This document shows positions 1-5,371 of a stretch of 5,371 nt of DNA, piece after piece. Under the pieces are notes generated by a model. The model saw only the letters and a program-made list of their open reading frames with translations, searched no databases and was not told the origin of the DNA. A program made the translations under genes and the position numbers. Origin of the DNA: Negativicutes bacterium UBA1444 (lineage in GTDB: Bacteria > Bacillota > Negativicutes > UBA1444); contig DCTI01000118.1 of NCBI GenBank assembly GCA_002329525.1, forward strand, positions 2,099 through 7,469, read 5' to 3'. Position 1 is the first letter of the stretch. Every line of letters begins with the position of its first letter.

Positions 1-1521
1 GGGGTACTTTTTCAACGCGTCCATGTTTTCCCAGACAGTGGCCGGCGGTTTGCCGAACATCTTGTCGCGTTGTTCCGGGGTATAGTCGTCGAAGACATCG
101 TGCTCGCTGCGATAGGCGCGGCCTTTTTCCAGATAGAAGCCGGCAGCGTCTGGTTCTTTGGATAGTTCGGCGACGAGCTCCGTGGTCGTTTTTCCGGAAT
201 TTACAGCGGCTTTGATCCCGTCCAGCATCGCCAGATAGGCGGCGGAAATGCCAACATAGGAGTTGCTGAGCGGGTTGAAGGCGCGAATTTCGAATCGGGT
301 GGCCAACGGATTGTCGACGTCGCGCACCAGACCGGCCAGAATGGTCCGGTTCCGGGACGGCACTTCCGGACTGTGGCCCAATGAAGTCACGATGCAAACT
401 GGTGCTTCGAAGCCTGGCTTCAGACGGTTGAAGGCGTCATTGGTCGAGGTGACGAACGGATTGACCACTTCGTAATTCTTGAGCAGGCCCATGATGGCGC
501 CATAGCCGACGGCGCTCATGAAATCCTTCTTCATGTCCTTCGGTGCGTACAAGTTGACGATCTTGCCGGATTTCAGCTTCGCCGCCATGCCGGTATGGGT
601 GTGTTCGCCGTTGCCGGCCACGCCGATGATCGGTTTTGCCTGGAACGATACCTCGAGGCCATTGAGGCGGAACGCTTCCTTCACCAGGATCCGGGCCAGC
701 AGCTCGTTGTCAACAGCCTGCACGGCCGGTGCAAACCGCCAGTCGATTTCCATTTGTTCCATGATATGATCGAGAGTGCCGGCTTCGCCGATTTTCGCCT
801 TGACGCCGCCAACTTCCTTGTGGCCCATTTCCGGCTGCAATCCATAGGCTTCCAACAGCAGCATCGCATCTTCCAAAGCGGTCCGGGCCTGGCCGCGGGT
901 TCGTTGCCAGTAGTTTTCCTGCATGACCTGAGTGGAGGACAGTTGATCGACATGGGCGTCTTCGGCCGGCGATTTCACCCAGAACTCCAATTCGGTGCCG
1001 ACAGTGAACAGAATTTCTTCAATTTCCGAAGGCTTCACGTGTTCCAGGCCGGCAATCTTGCCGGATTTTTTGAGTAGCGCCTTGATTTCGGCGCCGACAT
1101 ATTCCAGCGTCTGGGTCAGGATTGAACGGGAATCCACCCGCAAACCGTTATGTACGAGGAAGGACGGGATGCGCAGCGTGCCGACCGGCAAACCGGTTTC
1201 TTCGTCTTCGGATTCGTAGTTGTAATCAACGTACCAGTTGACGCTGGGATCGACATACATGTCGACCTTGGCATTGTTCAGCGTAGCGATACCGGTAAGC
1301 ACCACCGAAGAACCGTCGGTCTGCACCGCGTGGCCCGAATAGAAATCGTCAATGTCCTTGAGGAAGACCCGGACGGGAATTTTTTCGTCGGTGTCGTTGC
1401 CGGCCAGGTCGATGCCCACTAGGGAAACAAATTTGATTTCCGGATGGATCTTCAGAATGTGGACGATTTCTTTCTTGTCGCATTTGTTGGCCGGGATCAA
1501 ATAGAGCAGTTCTTTTGCCAT
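1..1521 (-). CDS. glnA: Glutamine synthetase, long divergent type I form (C-terminus cut off)
   Basis: Glutamine synthetase makes glutamine from glutamate, ammonia and ATP in the cytoplasm. 507 codons are open from ATG 1521 to the left edge with no stop, so the 3' end lies outside. From memory, clostridial relatives run to about 630 residues, so roughly 120 would be missing. Visible catalytic motifs: GTELEFW at residues 175-181 (metal ligands E177, E179), HKEV at 234-237 (E236), QMEIDW at 256-261 (E258), NGEHTHTG at 304-311 (the usual G-x-H-x-H-x loop), PGFEAPV at 369-375, SRNRT at 389-393, and FEIR at 410-413. The beta-grasp N-domain covers about residues 30-135. Compared with GlnA of enteric bacteria there are extra residues between E236 and E258 (about 14) and before SRNRT (about 7). 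The start has an AGAGGGG ribosome site at 1530-1536, 8 nt upstream. A dedicated promoter and an attenuator-like leader precede it. Family assignment is firm; kinetic type and regulation are not visible. Confidence 0.93.
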   Translation of the reverse strand, partial: MAKELLYLIPANKCDKKEIVHILKIHPEIKFVSLVGIDLAGNDTDEKIPVRVFLKDIDDFYSGHAVQTDGSSVVLTGIATLNNAKVDMYVDPSVNWYVDYNYESEDEETGLPVGTLRIPSFLVHNGLRVDSRSILTQTLEYVGAEIKALLKKSGKIAGLEHVKPSEIEEILFTVGTELEFWVKSPAEDAHVDQLSSTQVMQENYWQRTRGQARTALEDAMLLLEAYGLQPEMGHKEVGGVKAKIGEAGTLDHIMEQMEIDWRFAPAVQAVDNELLARILVKEAFRLNGLEVSFQAKPIIGVAGNGEHTHTGMAAKLKSGKIVNLYAPKDMKKDFMSAVGYGAIMGLLKNYEVVNPFVTSTNDAFNRLKPGFEAPVCIVTSLGHSPEVPSRNRTILAGLVRDVDNPLATRFEIRAFNPLSNSYVGISAAYLAMLDGIKAAVNSGKTTTELVAELSKEPDAAGFYLEKGRAYRSEHDVFDDYTPEQRDKMFGKPPATVWENMDALKKYP

Positions 1522-1529
1522 CTTCTACA

Positions 1530-1536
1530 CCCCTCT
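1530..1536 (-). promoter_or_regulatory. Ribosome binding site of glnA
   Basis: AGAGGGG reads on the minus strand 8 nt before ATG 1521. It fixes the start of the glutamine synthetase and lies outside the leader terminator stem, so control by the leader would act on transcription rather than by hiding this site. Confidence 0.75.
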
Positions 1537-1557
1537 GTCTTTTTTTCTGCAAGTAAT

Positions 1558-1607
1558 AAAAAAAGCCAAATTTGATCATGGACTACACGCCCTGCATCAA
1601 ATCCGGC
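1558..1607 (-). terminator. Intrinsic terminator in the glnA leader (attenuator)
   Basis: On the minus strand the arm GCCGGATTTGAT (1607-1596) pairs along its full length with ATCAAATTTGGC (1576-1565). That gives 12 continuous pairs, two of them G-U, across a 19-nt loop. Seven T residues (1564-1558) follow at once. It lies after the glnA promoter and before the glnA ribosome site, so it would stop transcription before the gene unless prevented. The same hairpin read on the plus strand lacks a T-run, so it works in one direction only. It cannot be the terminator of the preceding transporter gene, which has its own at 1679-1726. Confidence 0.82.
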
Positions 1608-1618
1608 CTCTTTGCCAA
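1603..1618 (-). promoter_or_regulatory. Six-base-loop hairpin overlapping the leader terminator (antiterminator candidate)
   Basis: The minus strand TTGGC (1618-1614) pairs with GCCGG (1607-1603): three G-C and two U-G pairs closing the loop AAAGAG (1613-1608). The 3' arm is the first five bases of the terminator stem, so the two helices exclude each other. The loop carries A at position 1 and G at position 4, which as I recall is the pattern of RNA hairpins bound by ANTAR-domain antiterminators. The paired upstream hairpin normally found with such sites is not evident, so the assignment to ANTAR control is inference. The geometry itself is seen directly. Confidence 0.5.
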
Positions 1619-1636
1619 GATTTATTGTGTACTTGA
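1615..1636 (-). promoter_or_regulatory. Anti-antiterminator helix candidate in the glnA leader
   Basis: The minus strand TCAAG (1636-1632) can pair with CTTGG (1619-1615) over a 12-nt A-rich loop, giving five pairs including one U-G. This uses the 5' arm of the six-base-loop hairpin and would therefore release the terminator arm. It starts within a few bases of the expected transcript 5' end. The helix is short and could be chance. Confidence 0.35.
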
Positions 1637-1645
1637 ATTGTGTTT

Positions 1646-1674
1646 ATTGTACTCGACAAAAACCTGCCTGTCAA
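1646..1674 (-). promoter_or_regulatory. Sigma-70/sigma-A promoter of glnA
   Basis: On the minus strand TTGACA (1674-1669) is a perfect -35 box, followed by a 17-bp spacer and TACAAT (1651-1646), one base from the consensus -10. The expected transcript start is near 1639, giving a leader of about 117 nt. The -35 box begins 4 bp past the T-run of the upstream gene's terminator, so glnA is set up as an independent transcription unit. Confidence 0.85.
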
Positions 1675-1678
1675 CATG

Positions 1679-1726
1679 AAAAAAAGGGATTTTGCGAAAA
1701 AACTCAAAAGTTTTTTGCAAAATCCC
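1679..1726 (-). terminator. Strong intrinsic terminator of the substrate-binding protein gene
   Basis: Two arms at 1709-1726 and 1686-1704 form an 18-bp stem with one bulged base and a 4-nt loop (1705-1708). On the minus strand the hairpin is followed by seven T residues (1685-1679). It begins 12 bp after the stop codon of the transporter gene. The GC-rich base (GGG/CCC) directly before the T-run is the canonical layout. Confidence 0.92.
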
Positions 1727-1738
1727 ATTGCGACAATA

Positions 1739-2926
1739 TTATTTCGCTTTGGGGAAGAGAATCGTTTTTTGTCCTTTATTCCACTGGATGATCATAACTT
1801 GCTTGCCAGCCTGACCTTTGGCATCAAACGTGGTCGGTCCCTGTACGCCAGGCAGATCTTTCGTCTTTGCCAACTGATCGCGCAAGGCTACCCGGAATCC
1901 GGCAATATCTTTGGTGTCACCCATCTTTTCGATGGCGTCCTTGGCGAGGTAAACGGATTCATAGATCGCCGCGGCGAACATGTCGGGATCGACATTGTAT
2001 TTGGCTTTATAGGCTTTGATGAAGTTCTGGGCCAGCGGATTGGGGGAAGCGTTCTCGAAATAGCTGGTGGCGATCAGGCCGTCGTTCGAACCGGCGGCGA
2101 CATTGTTGAAGTCATAGGAGGAAAGGCCGCCGAAGCCATAGAGCTGGGCTTTGATCCCCAATTCCTTGAACTGGCGGGTAATCTGCGAGCCTTCCGACAG
2201 ATTGCCGCAAATAATAAGCGCTTCGGGAGCATTGTTTTTGATTTTGGTCAACTGGGCGTAAAAATCGGTATCGCCAATCGAATACGACTCGGCGATCATC
2301 GAACCGCCATTCTTTTTGATATAGCCTTCCACGGCCTGCATCAAGCCCTTGCCATAGTCGGTGTTCTCGTGGATCACGGCAAATTTGCGCTGTTTGGTTT
2401 CTTTATAGATATATGCCATCAGCTGTTCGGCCTGCATCGGGTTGGTGGCCGAGTTGCGGAATACCCATTTGTTGCCGGACTCGGTGATTTCGATCGCTAC
2501 GGCGATCGGCACCAGCATCGGCGTCTTGTCGCGTTCAATGATCTTCATGTCGGCCAAAGTTGTCGAACTGTTGAACGTGCCGATCAGAAATGCCACTTCA
2601 TCTTTGTTGATCAGTTTTTCCGTCGCGGAGACCGACTGGGCGGGTACGGAGGCGTCGTCTTCGAACAGGGCTGCCAGTTGACGGCCTTTGATGCCGCCGG
2701 CTTTGTTGATCTCTTCAACCGCCAGGTTGACGCCCTGTTTCATGCTCTGGCCCGGTTTGGCGTTCGGTCCGGTGTAGGGGCCGATGATCCCAAATTTGAT
2801 GGGTTCCTTGGAGGCCGTCTTGGCGGGTTCTTTGGCGCCGCTGCCGCCGCAGCCGGCGACCAGAGAGGCCAGCATGACGCCAGCCAGTGCGAGCGCGCAC
2901 AGGGACTTGGTCTTCTGTTTCAGCAT
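1739..2926 (-). CDS. livJ: Branched-chain amino acid type ABC transporter substrate-binding lipoprotein
   Basis: This 395-residue protein captures a ligand outside the membrane and delivers it to the Liv-type permease. Residues 1-25 form a lipoprotein signal peptide: basic KQKTK, a hydrophobic stretch, then the lipobox VAGC with the lipidated Cys at 26. A Gly/Ser/Lys-rich linker follows. The periplasmic-binding type 1 fold (Peripla_BP_6 family) runs from about 43 to 385. It opens with FGIIGPYTGPNAKPG and has GVNLAVEEINKAGGIKG at 65-81, GTFNSSTT at 116-123 in the position of the ligand-binding G/S loop, ENTDYGKG at 187-194 and DTDFYAQLTKIK at 219-230. Length is normal. A GAGGAGG ribosome site (2935-2941) sits 8 nt before the ATG, and the stop is TAA. 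It lies downstream of livMGF on the same strand but is separated from it by 612 bp, so it probably has its own promoter. Ligand identity (Leu/Ile/Val or another amino acid or amide) is not readable; the symbol is given by family. Confidence 0.9.
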   Translation of the reverse strand: MLKQKTKSLCALALAGVMLASLVAGCGGSGAKEPAKTASKEPIKFGIIGPYTGPNAKPGQSMKQGVNLAVEEINKAGGIKGRQLAALFEDDASVPAQSVSATEKLINKDEVAFLIGTFNSSTTLADMKIIERDKTPMLVPIAVAIEITESGNKWVFRNSATNPMQAEQLMAYIYKETKQRKFAVIHENTDYGKGLMQAVEGYIKKNGGSMIAESYSIGDTDFYAQLTKIKNNAPEALIICGNLSEGSQITRQFKELGIKAQLYGFGGLSSYDFNNVAAGSNDGLIATSYFENASPNPLAQNFIKAYKAKYNVDPDMFAAAIYESVYLAKDAIEKMGDTKDIAGFRVALRDQLAKTKDLPGVQGPTTFDAKGQAGKQVMIIQWNKGQKTILFPKAK

Positions 2927-2934
2927 GAATGAAT

Positions 2935-2941
2935 CCTCCTC
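2935..2941 (-). promoter_or_regulatory. Ribosome binding site of the binding-protein gene
   Basis: GAGGAGG on the minus strand, 8 nt before ATG 2926, is a near-perfect match to the 16S anti-Shine-Dalgarno sequence and fixes the start. The strength suits an abundant binding protein. Confidence 0.85.
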
Positions 2942-2982
2942 TTTTTATTTTGATCAATGTGTAAATGGATAAGTCTTTAAGG

Positions 2983-2997
2983 ATTTTGATGAAAATT
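2983..2997 (-). promoter_or_regulatory. CodY-box-like palindrome upstream of the binding-protein gene
   Basis: The 15 bases AATTTTCATCAAAAT match 12 of 15 positions of the CodY consensus AATTTTCWGAAAATT, 57 bp upstream of the start codon. CodY represses amino acid uptake genes in many Bacillota when branched-chain amino acids and GTP are plentiful, so the context fits. AT-rich spacers give such matches by chance, and it is not known whether this organism has CodY. Confidence 0.35.
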
Positions 2998-3046
2998 CTG
3001 TTGCGATATTGATCGCCGGAATTCGTAACGACTTGCGGTTAGATTT

Positions 3047-3062
3047 TTCGGGCCATCCCGAA
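3047..3062. repeat. Perfect inverted repeat, 6-bp stem with 4-nt loop
   Basis: TTCGGG (3047-3052) and CCCGAA (3057-3062) flank CCAT. On the minus strand this hairpin lies just after the larger one at 3080-3114, and its 5' arm can alternatively pair with the 3' arm of that hairpin. No T-run follows on either strand, so it is not an intrinsic terminator. Confidence 0.6.
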
Positions 3063-3079
3063 TACTCCATCCGGTCGCT

Positions 3080-3114
3080 CGGGATTAAAATCGACTTCCT
3101 GCCGATTTTACCCG
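3080..3114. repeat. Inverted repeat, 12-bp bulged stem upstream of the binding-protein gene
   Basis: TAAAATCG (3086-3093) and CGATTTTA (3103-3110) are perfect arms around a 9-nt loop. CGGG (3080-3083) and CCCG (3111-3114) extend the stem past a 2-nt AT bulge (3084-3085). It lies 154 bp or more before the gene start on the minus strand. It could be a protein-binding palindrome or, if transcription starts further upstream, part of a structured leader. Confidence 0.6.
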
Positions 3115-3225
3115 GAAAATCCACCACTTCGCCGACGAATTTACCGGCTCCAATACAACGCAACCGGCATTTTCACAAAATCCCACGACTATTTCTGCAA
3201 CATCAGACCTACCTGTTCATAACGC

Positions 3226-3241
3226 CGACTCAAAAAAGTCG
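3226..3241. repeat. Short hairpin with a CAAAAA loop
   Basis: CGACT (3226-3230) and AGTCG (3237-3241) flank CAAAAA. The stem has only 5 bp, and the role is unknown. The loop sequence is the same as in the hairpin at 3388-3405. Confidence 0.4.
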
Positions 3242-3394
3242 ACAGGCTGTACACAATGATTAAGCAAATCACGCATTGGCGAAAGATGATTGGCATTAAC
3301 AAGCGGGAACGCTGTGGGACATCGGCCAAAACCGGAACGTTGCGTTGATTTTGAACCGTGATTTTCGTCGACGCAGCAAGGAGCTGATTGCAGC

Positions 3395-3418
3395 AAAAAC
3401 TGCAAGGATGCAGTTTTT
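3395..3418 (-). terminator. Probable terminator of the livMGF operon, symmetrical
   Basis: AAAAACTGCA (3395-3404) and TGCAGTTTTT (3409-3418) are a perfect 10-bp inverted repeat around AGGA. In both directions this gives a CTGCA/TGCAG stem followed by five T residues. It lies about 120 bp after the livF stop on the minus strand. The G-C part of the stem is short and the T-run modest, so termination may be partial. An overlapping alternative hairpin, TTGCAG/CTGCAA at 3388-3405, shares its left arm. Confidence 0.55.
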
Positions 3419-3538
3419 AATGCCTGGTGACTGGATGGAACATCAGGGATGGCAAAATCAGTTCATTGCGAGTCGATACGAAATCCGGTGAAAAATTTCG
3501 CAACGAGAGGTTTTGCCGATGCACCCATTTTGTTATCG

Positions 3539-4243
3539 CTATTCCCCCAGATACGCCTTACGGATATGGTCATTGTGCATCAGTTCGGCGGCCGGGCCGG
3601 TGATCGACACGCACCCCGTCTCCAGCACATAGCCCCGGTGCGCGATATTCAGCGCCTGCCAGGCGTTCTGCTCAATCAGCAGTACCGTCGTCCCTTCCCT
3701 GTTGATGGTCTGAATGATCTCGAAAATCTTTTCCACCAGCAACGGCGCCAGTCCCAGCGACGGCTCATCCAGCAGCAGCAGTTTCGGGTGGGACATCAGC
3801 GCCCGGCCGATAGCCAGCATCTGCTGCTCGCCCCCGGACAATGTGCCACCCAGTTGGGTCCGCCGTTGCGACAGGACGGGAAAATACTCGAAAATCCGGT
3901 CATAATCGGGTTGCAGATTATTTTTGTCCTTGCGGGTATACGCACCCAGCTCCAGATTCTCCAGAACCGTCATGCGCGGAAAAATTTGTCGCCCTTCCGG
4001 GCAATGACTGATACCTGCCTCCACGATCGCTTTGGCGTCCCAGCCGGTGATTGGCTTCCCTTCGAATTCTATAGTTCCGCCAGCCGGCTTGGTCAATCCG
4101 GACAAGGCCCGCAACGTCGTCGACTTGCCGGCGCCATTCGCGCCGATCAACGACACGATCTCGCCTTTGGCAATTTCCATGTCGATATTTCGTACGGCCT
4201 TGATCTTGCCGTAGTGAACGGATAGATCCCTGACCTTAAGCAC
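3539..4243 (-). CDS. livF: Branched-chain amino acid ABC transporter ATP-binding protein LivF
   Basis: This 234-residue cytoplasmic ATPase pairs with LivG to drive the LivH/LivM permease. Motifs: Walker A GANGAGKST at 34-42, the family loop CPEGRQIFPRMTVLENL at 81-97, signature LSGGEQQ at 135-141, and Walker B LLLLDEP at 155-161 with catalytic Glu160. The switch position reads IEQNAWQA (190-197) with Gln where most ABC ATPases have His; this is usual for LivF and separates it from LivG. Length is typical. The start is GTG at 4243, overlapping the last codons of livG by 8 nt, with AGGTGA 6 nt upstream inside livG. This points to coupled translation. The stop is TAG. A probable terminator follows at 3395-3418. 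Confidence 0.95.
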   Translation of the reverse strand: MLKVRDLSVHYGKIKAVRNIDMEIAKGEIVSLIGANGAGKSTTLRALSGLTKPAGGTIEFEGKPITGWDAKAIVEAGISHCPEGRQIFPRMTVLENLELGAYTRKDKNNLQPDYDRIFEYFPVLSQRRTQLGGTLSGGEQQMLAIGRALMSHPKLLLLDEPSLGLAPLLVEKIFEIIQTINREGTTVLLIEQNAWQALNIAHRGYVLETGCVSITGPAAELMHNDHIRKAYLGE

Positions 4244-5003
4244 TGTCCTTCACCTGCTTTCCAAGATAGGCCTGAATCACCTCGGGATGGGTCTGAATCT
4301 CCCGGGGTGCGCCCTCGGCGATTTTTTTGCCGTAGTTCAACACCGTAATCCGGTCGCAGATATTCATCACCAACCGCATATCATGTTCCACCACCAAAAC
4401 GGTGAATCCCTGTTCGCGCAACCGCTGGATCTGCTCCGTCAGCTGAGCGGTTTCCCGGGGGTTCATTCCCGCCGCCGGTTCGTCCAGCAGCAACAGTCGC
4501 GGTTCCGACGCCATCGCCCGCATGATTTCCAGCTCGCGTTGCAAGCCGTAGGGGAGATTCTTTGCCAGTTCCTCCCGCAAATGCTCCATATGGAATAGCC
4601 GTAGTAAATTTTCCAGTTTGTCGCGGGCCGCCGCTTCTTCCCGACGCTTCGCCGGCGTGGCGAACAAATCGTCGAACACGGTCTGCTTCAGGCGGCAATG
4701 CCGGCCGACCAGCAGATTCTCCCACACCGTCATATCACCGAACAGGCGGATATTTTGGAAGGTCCGGGCGATACCGGCCCGGGTCACTTCATCGGTACGC
4801 TTGCCGGCGATGGGTTTCCCTTCGAACACGATGGAACCCGAAGTCGGTTTATAGATTCCGGAGATCAAGTTGAACAACGTCGTCTTGCCGGAGCCGTTCG
4901 GTCCAATCAGACCGCGGATCTCCCCCGCGGCAATCTCAAAGTCCAGATTATCGATGGCGGCCAGCCCGCCGAAACGAATCGTTAACGCTTTGCAGGACAG
5001 CAT
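4236..5003 (-). CDS. livG: Branched-chain amino acid ABC transporter ATP-binding protein LivG
   Basis: This 255-residue cytoplasmic ATPase is the second nucleotide-binding subunit of the Liv importer. Motifs: Walker [10 protein letters not shown] at 34-42, Q-loop TFQNIRLF with Gln83, the LivG-type signature [11 protein letters not shown] at 150-160 (in place of LSGGQ), Walker [14 protein letters not shown] at 170-182 with Glu175, and the switch His207 in [10 protein letters not shown]. The C-terminal extension [18 protein letters not shown] is typical of LivG. ATG 5003 starts 3 nt after the livM stop, and AAGGTGG at the end of livM serves as ribosome site, so livM, livG and livF are one operon. 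Nothing is missing or unusual. Confidence 0.95.
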   Translation of the reverse strand: MLSCKALTIRFGGLAAIDNLDFEIAAGEIRGLIGPNGSGKTTLFNLISGIYKPTSGSIVFEGKPIAGKRTDEVTRAGIARTFQNIRLFGDMTVWENLLVGRHCRLKQTVFDDLFATPAKRREEAAARDKLENLLRLFHMEHLREELAKNLPYGLQRELEIMRAMASEPRLLLLDEPAAGMNPRETAQLTEQIQRLREQGFTVLVVEHDMRLVMNICDRITVLNYGKKIAEGAPREIQTHPEVIQAYLGKQVKDSA

Positions 5004-5006
5004 CGG

Positions 5007-5371
5007 TCAGGCCACCTTCTTTCCGGCAACCGCGCGTTGCCACAGGCCTCCCAGCATCCCCGCGACACCCCTTGGCATATACAAAATGACCACAAACATG
5101 AGCAGACCGTAGATCACCAGCCGGTACTCGGCAAAAACCCGCATGGTTTCCAGCAGATAAGTGATGGAAACCGCCCCGATGATCGGACCGACAATCGTGC
5201 CCATTCCGCCGATGACCATCATGATCAGAATGTTGATCGATTCGCCGCTGGTAAACGTGTCGGGGCTGATGAAGCGAATGTACCCGGCATACAGGGCGCC
5301 GGTCAGGCCCGCCAGGGCGGCTCCGCCGGCAAATGCGAGAATTCGGTAAAAAGCGATGTGAATCCCCATGA
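5007..5371 (-). CDS. livM: Branched-chain amino acid ABC transporter permease LivM (C-terminal part only)
   Basis: The last 120 residues or so of an inner-membrane permease are visible. The gene runs off the right edge. The Met at 5369 lies inside a conserved stretch ([16 protein letters not shown]...), which in LivM proteins follows the middle of the chain, so it is not the start; full LivM is usually about 290-340 residues. Membrane segments appear at about residues 8-30, 44-75 and 80-105 of the visible part. The motif [13 protein letters not shown] is the conserved cytoplasmic loop of LivH/LivM permeases that contacts the ATPases. The tail is basic (RAVAGKKVA). The stop TGA is 3 nt before livG. 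LivH rather than LivM is unlikely given the [16 protein letters not shown] segment and the position next to livG. Confidence 0.9.
   Translation of the reverse strand, partial: MGIHIAFYRILAFAGGAALAGLTGALYAGYIRFISPDTFTSGESINILIMMVIGGMGTIVGPIIGAVSITYLLETMRVFAEYRLVIYGLLMFVVILYMPRGVAGMLGGLWQRAVAGKKVA

Larger units (their letters stand above)
2927..3538. other. 612-bp non-coding spacer between livF and the binding-protein gene
   Basis: No convincing gene is present. Short open frames on either strand (for example 3009-3263 plus and 2954-3163, 3217-3405 minus) start with TTG, lack ribosome sites and resemble no family I know. The stretch is more AT-rich than its neighbours and dense in inverted repeats: 3388-3418, 3226-3241, 3080-3114 and 3047-3062, all described separately. 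It must hold the control region of the binding-protein gene. The best promoter match, TTGTGA at about 3177 and TATTGG 17 bp further on (minus strand), is too weak to annotate on its own. No T-box consensus was found. Confidence 0.7.

Noticed and set aside
595..1077. 160-residue plus-strand open frame opposite glnA
   Set aside because: It lies fully inside the well-supported glutamine synthetase reading frame on the other strand.
1640..2932. 430-residue plus-strand open frame opposite the binding-protein gene
   Set aside because: It is a mirror of the minus-strand gene: it covers the terminator hairpin, has no ribosome site and reads as low-complexity Gly/Phe/Asp-rich sequence with no family resemblance.
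3047..3062. Sigma-54 promoter around the TGGCCCG stretch
   Set aside because: The GG and GC doublets do not have the required 10-bp spacing; CT stands where GC should be.
3275..3294. Direct repeat ATTGGC twice, 14 bp apart
   Set aside because: Only six bases repeated twice with no further copies; easily chance.
2954..3405. Short open frames on both strands in the spacer (3009-3263 plus, 2954-3163 and 3217-3405 minus)
   Set aside because: They use TTG starts, lack ribosome sites, cross the inverted repeats and show no known motif.
2927..3538. T-box or other named riboswitch controlling amino acid transport
   Set aside because: No T-box sequence (AGGGTGGNACCGCG type) was found in the spacer, and no terminator with a T-run stands directly before the binding-protein gene.
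3449..4225. 258-residue plus-strand open frame opposite livF
   Set aside because: LivF on the other strand carries all ABC motifs. The plus frame is Arg/Gln-rich with no recognisable domain.

Overview
The window reads as a chromosomal piece of an anaerobic Bacillota genome (Clostridia or Negativicutes). The evidence is strong AGGAGG-type ribosome binding sites, consensus sigma-A promoter spacing, U-tailed intrinsic terminators, and a glutamine synthetase whose sequence resembles a long clostridial form I know from memory. The lineage is an inference; there is no rRNA or other marker. All five genes lie on the minus strand, so transcription runs from the right edge to the left edge. No tRNA, rRNA, CRISPR array or mobile element was seen.

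Right part (5371 to 3539): the end of a branched-chain amino acid type ABC importer operon. It holds the C-terminal part of the permease LivM (cut by the window edge), then the ATPase LivG (3 nt after livM), then the ATPase LivF (GTG start, 8-nt overlap with livG). This tight packing indicates translational coupling.

Middle (3538 to 2927): a 612-bp non-coding, lower-GC spacer. It holds a symmetrical terminator-like hairpin downstream of livF, several other inverted repeats, a pair of hairpins that can refold into each other just upstream of the next gene, and a CodY-box-like palindrome 57 bp before that gene's start.

Left-middle (2926 to 1679): a lipoprotein substrate-binding protein of the LivJ/LivK family, the likely periplasmic-face partner of LivM/G/F, closed by a very strong intrinsic terminator.

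Left part (1674 to 1): a near-perfect promoter only 4 bp beyond that terminator. It drives a leader of about 117 nt that contains three mutually exclusive helices ending in an intrinsic terminator. The leader leads into a long, divergent type I glutamine synthetase (507 codons visible, C-terminus cut off).

The theme is nitrogen acquisition: amino acid import next to ammonia assimilation. The most interesting element is the glnA leader. Its central helix has a six-base loop with A at position 1 and G at position 4, the signature reported for RNA targets of ANTAR antiterminator proteins, and it overlaps the 5' arm of the terminator.
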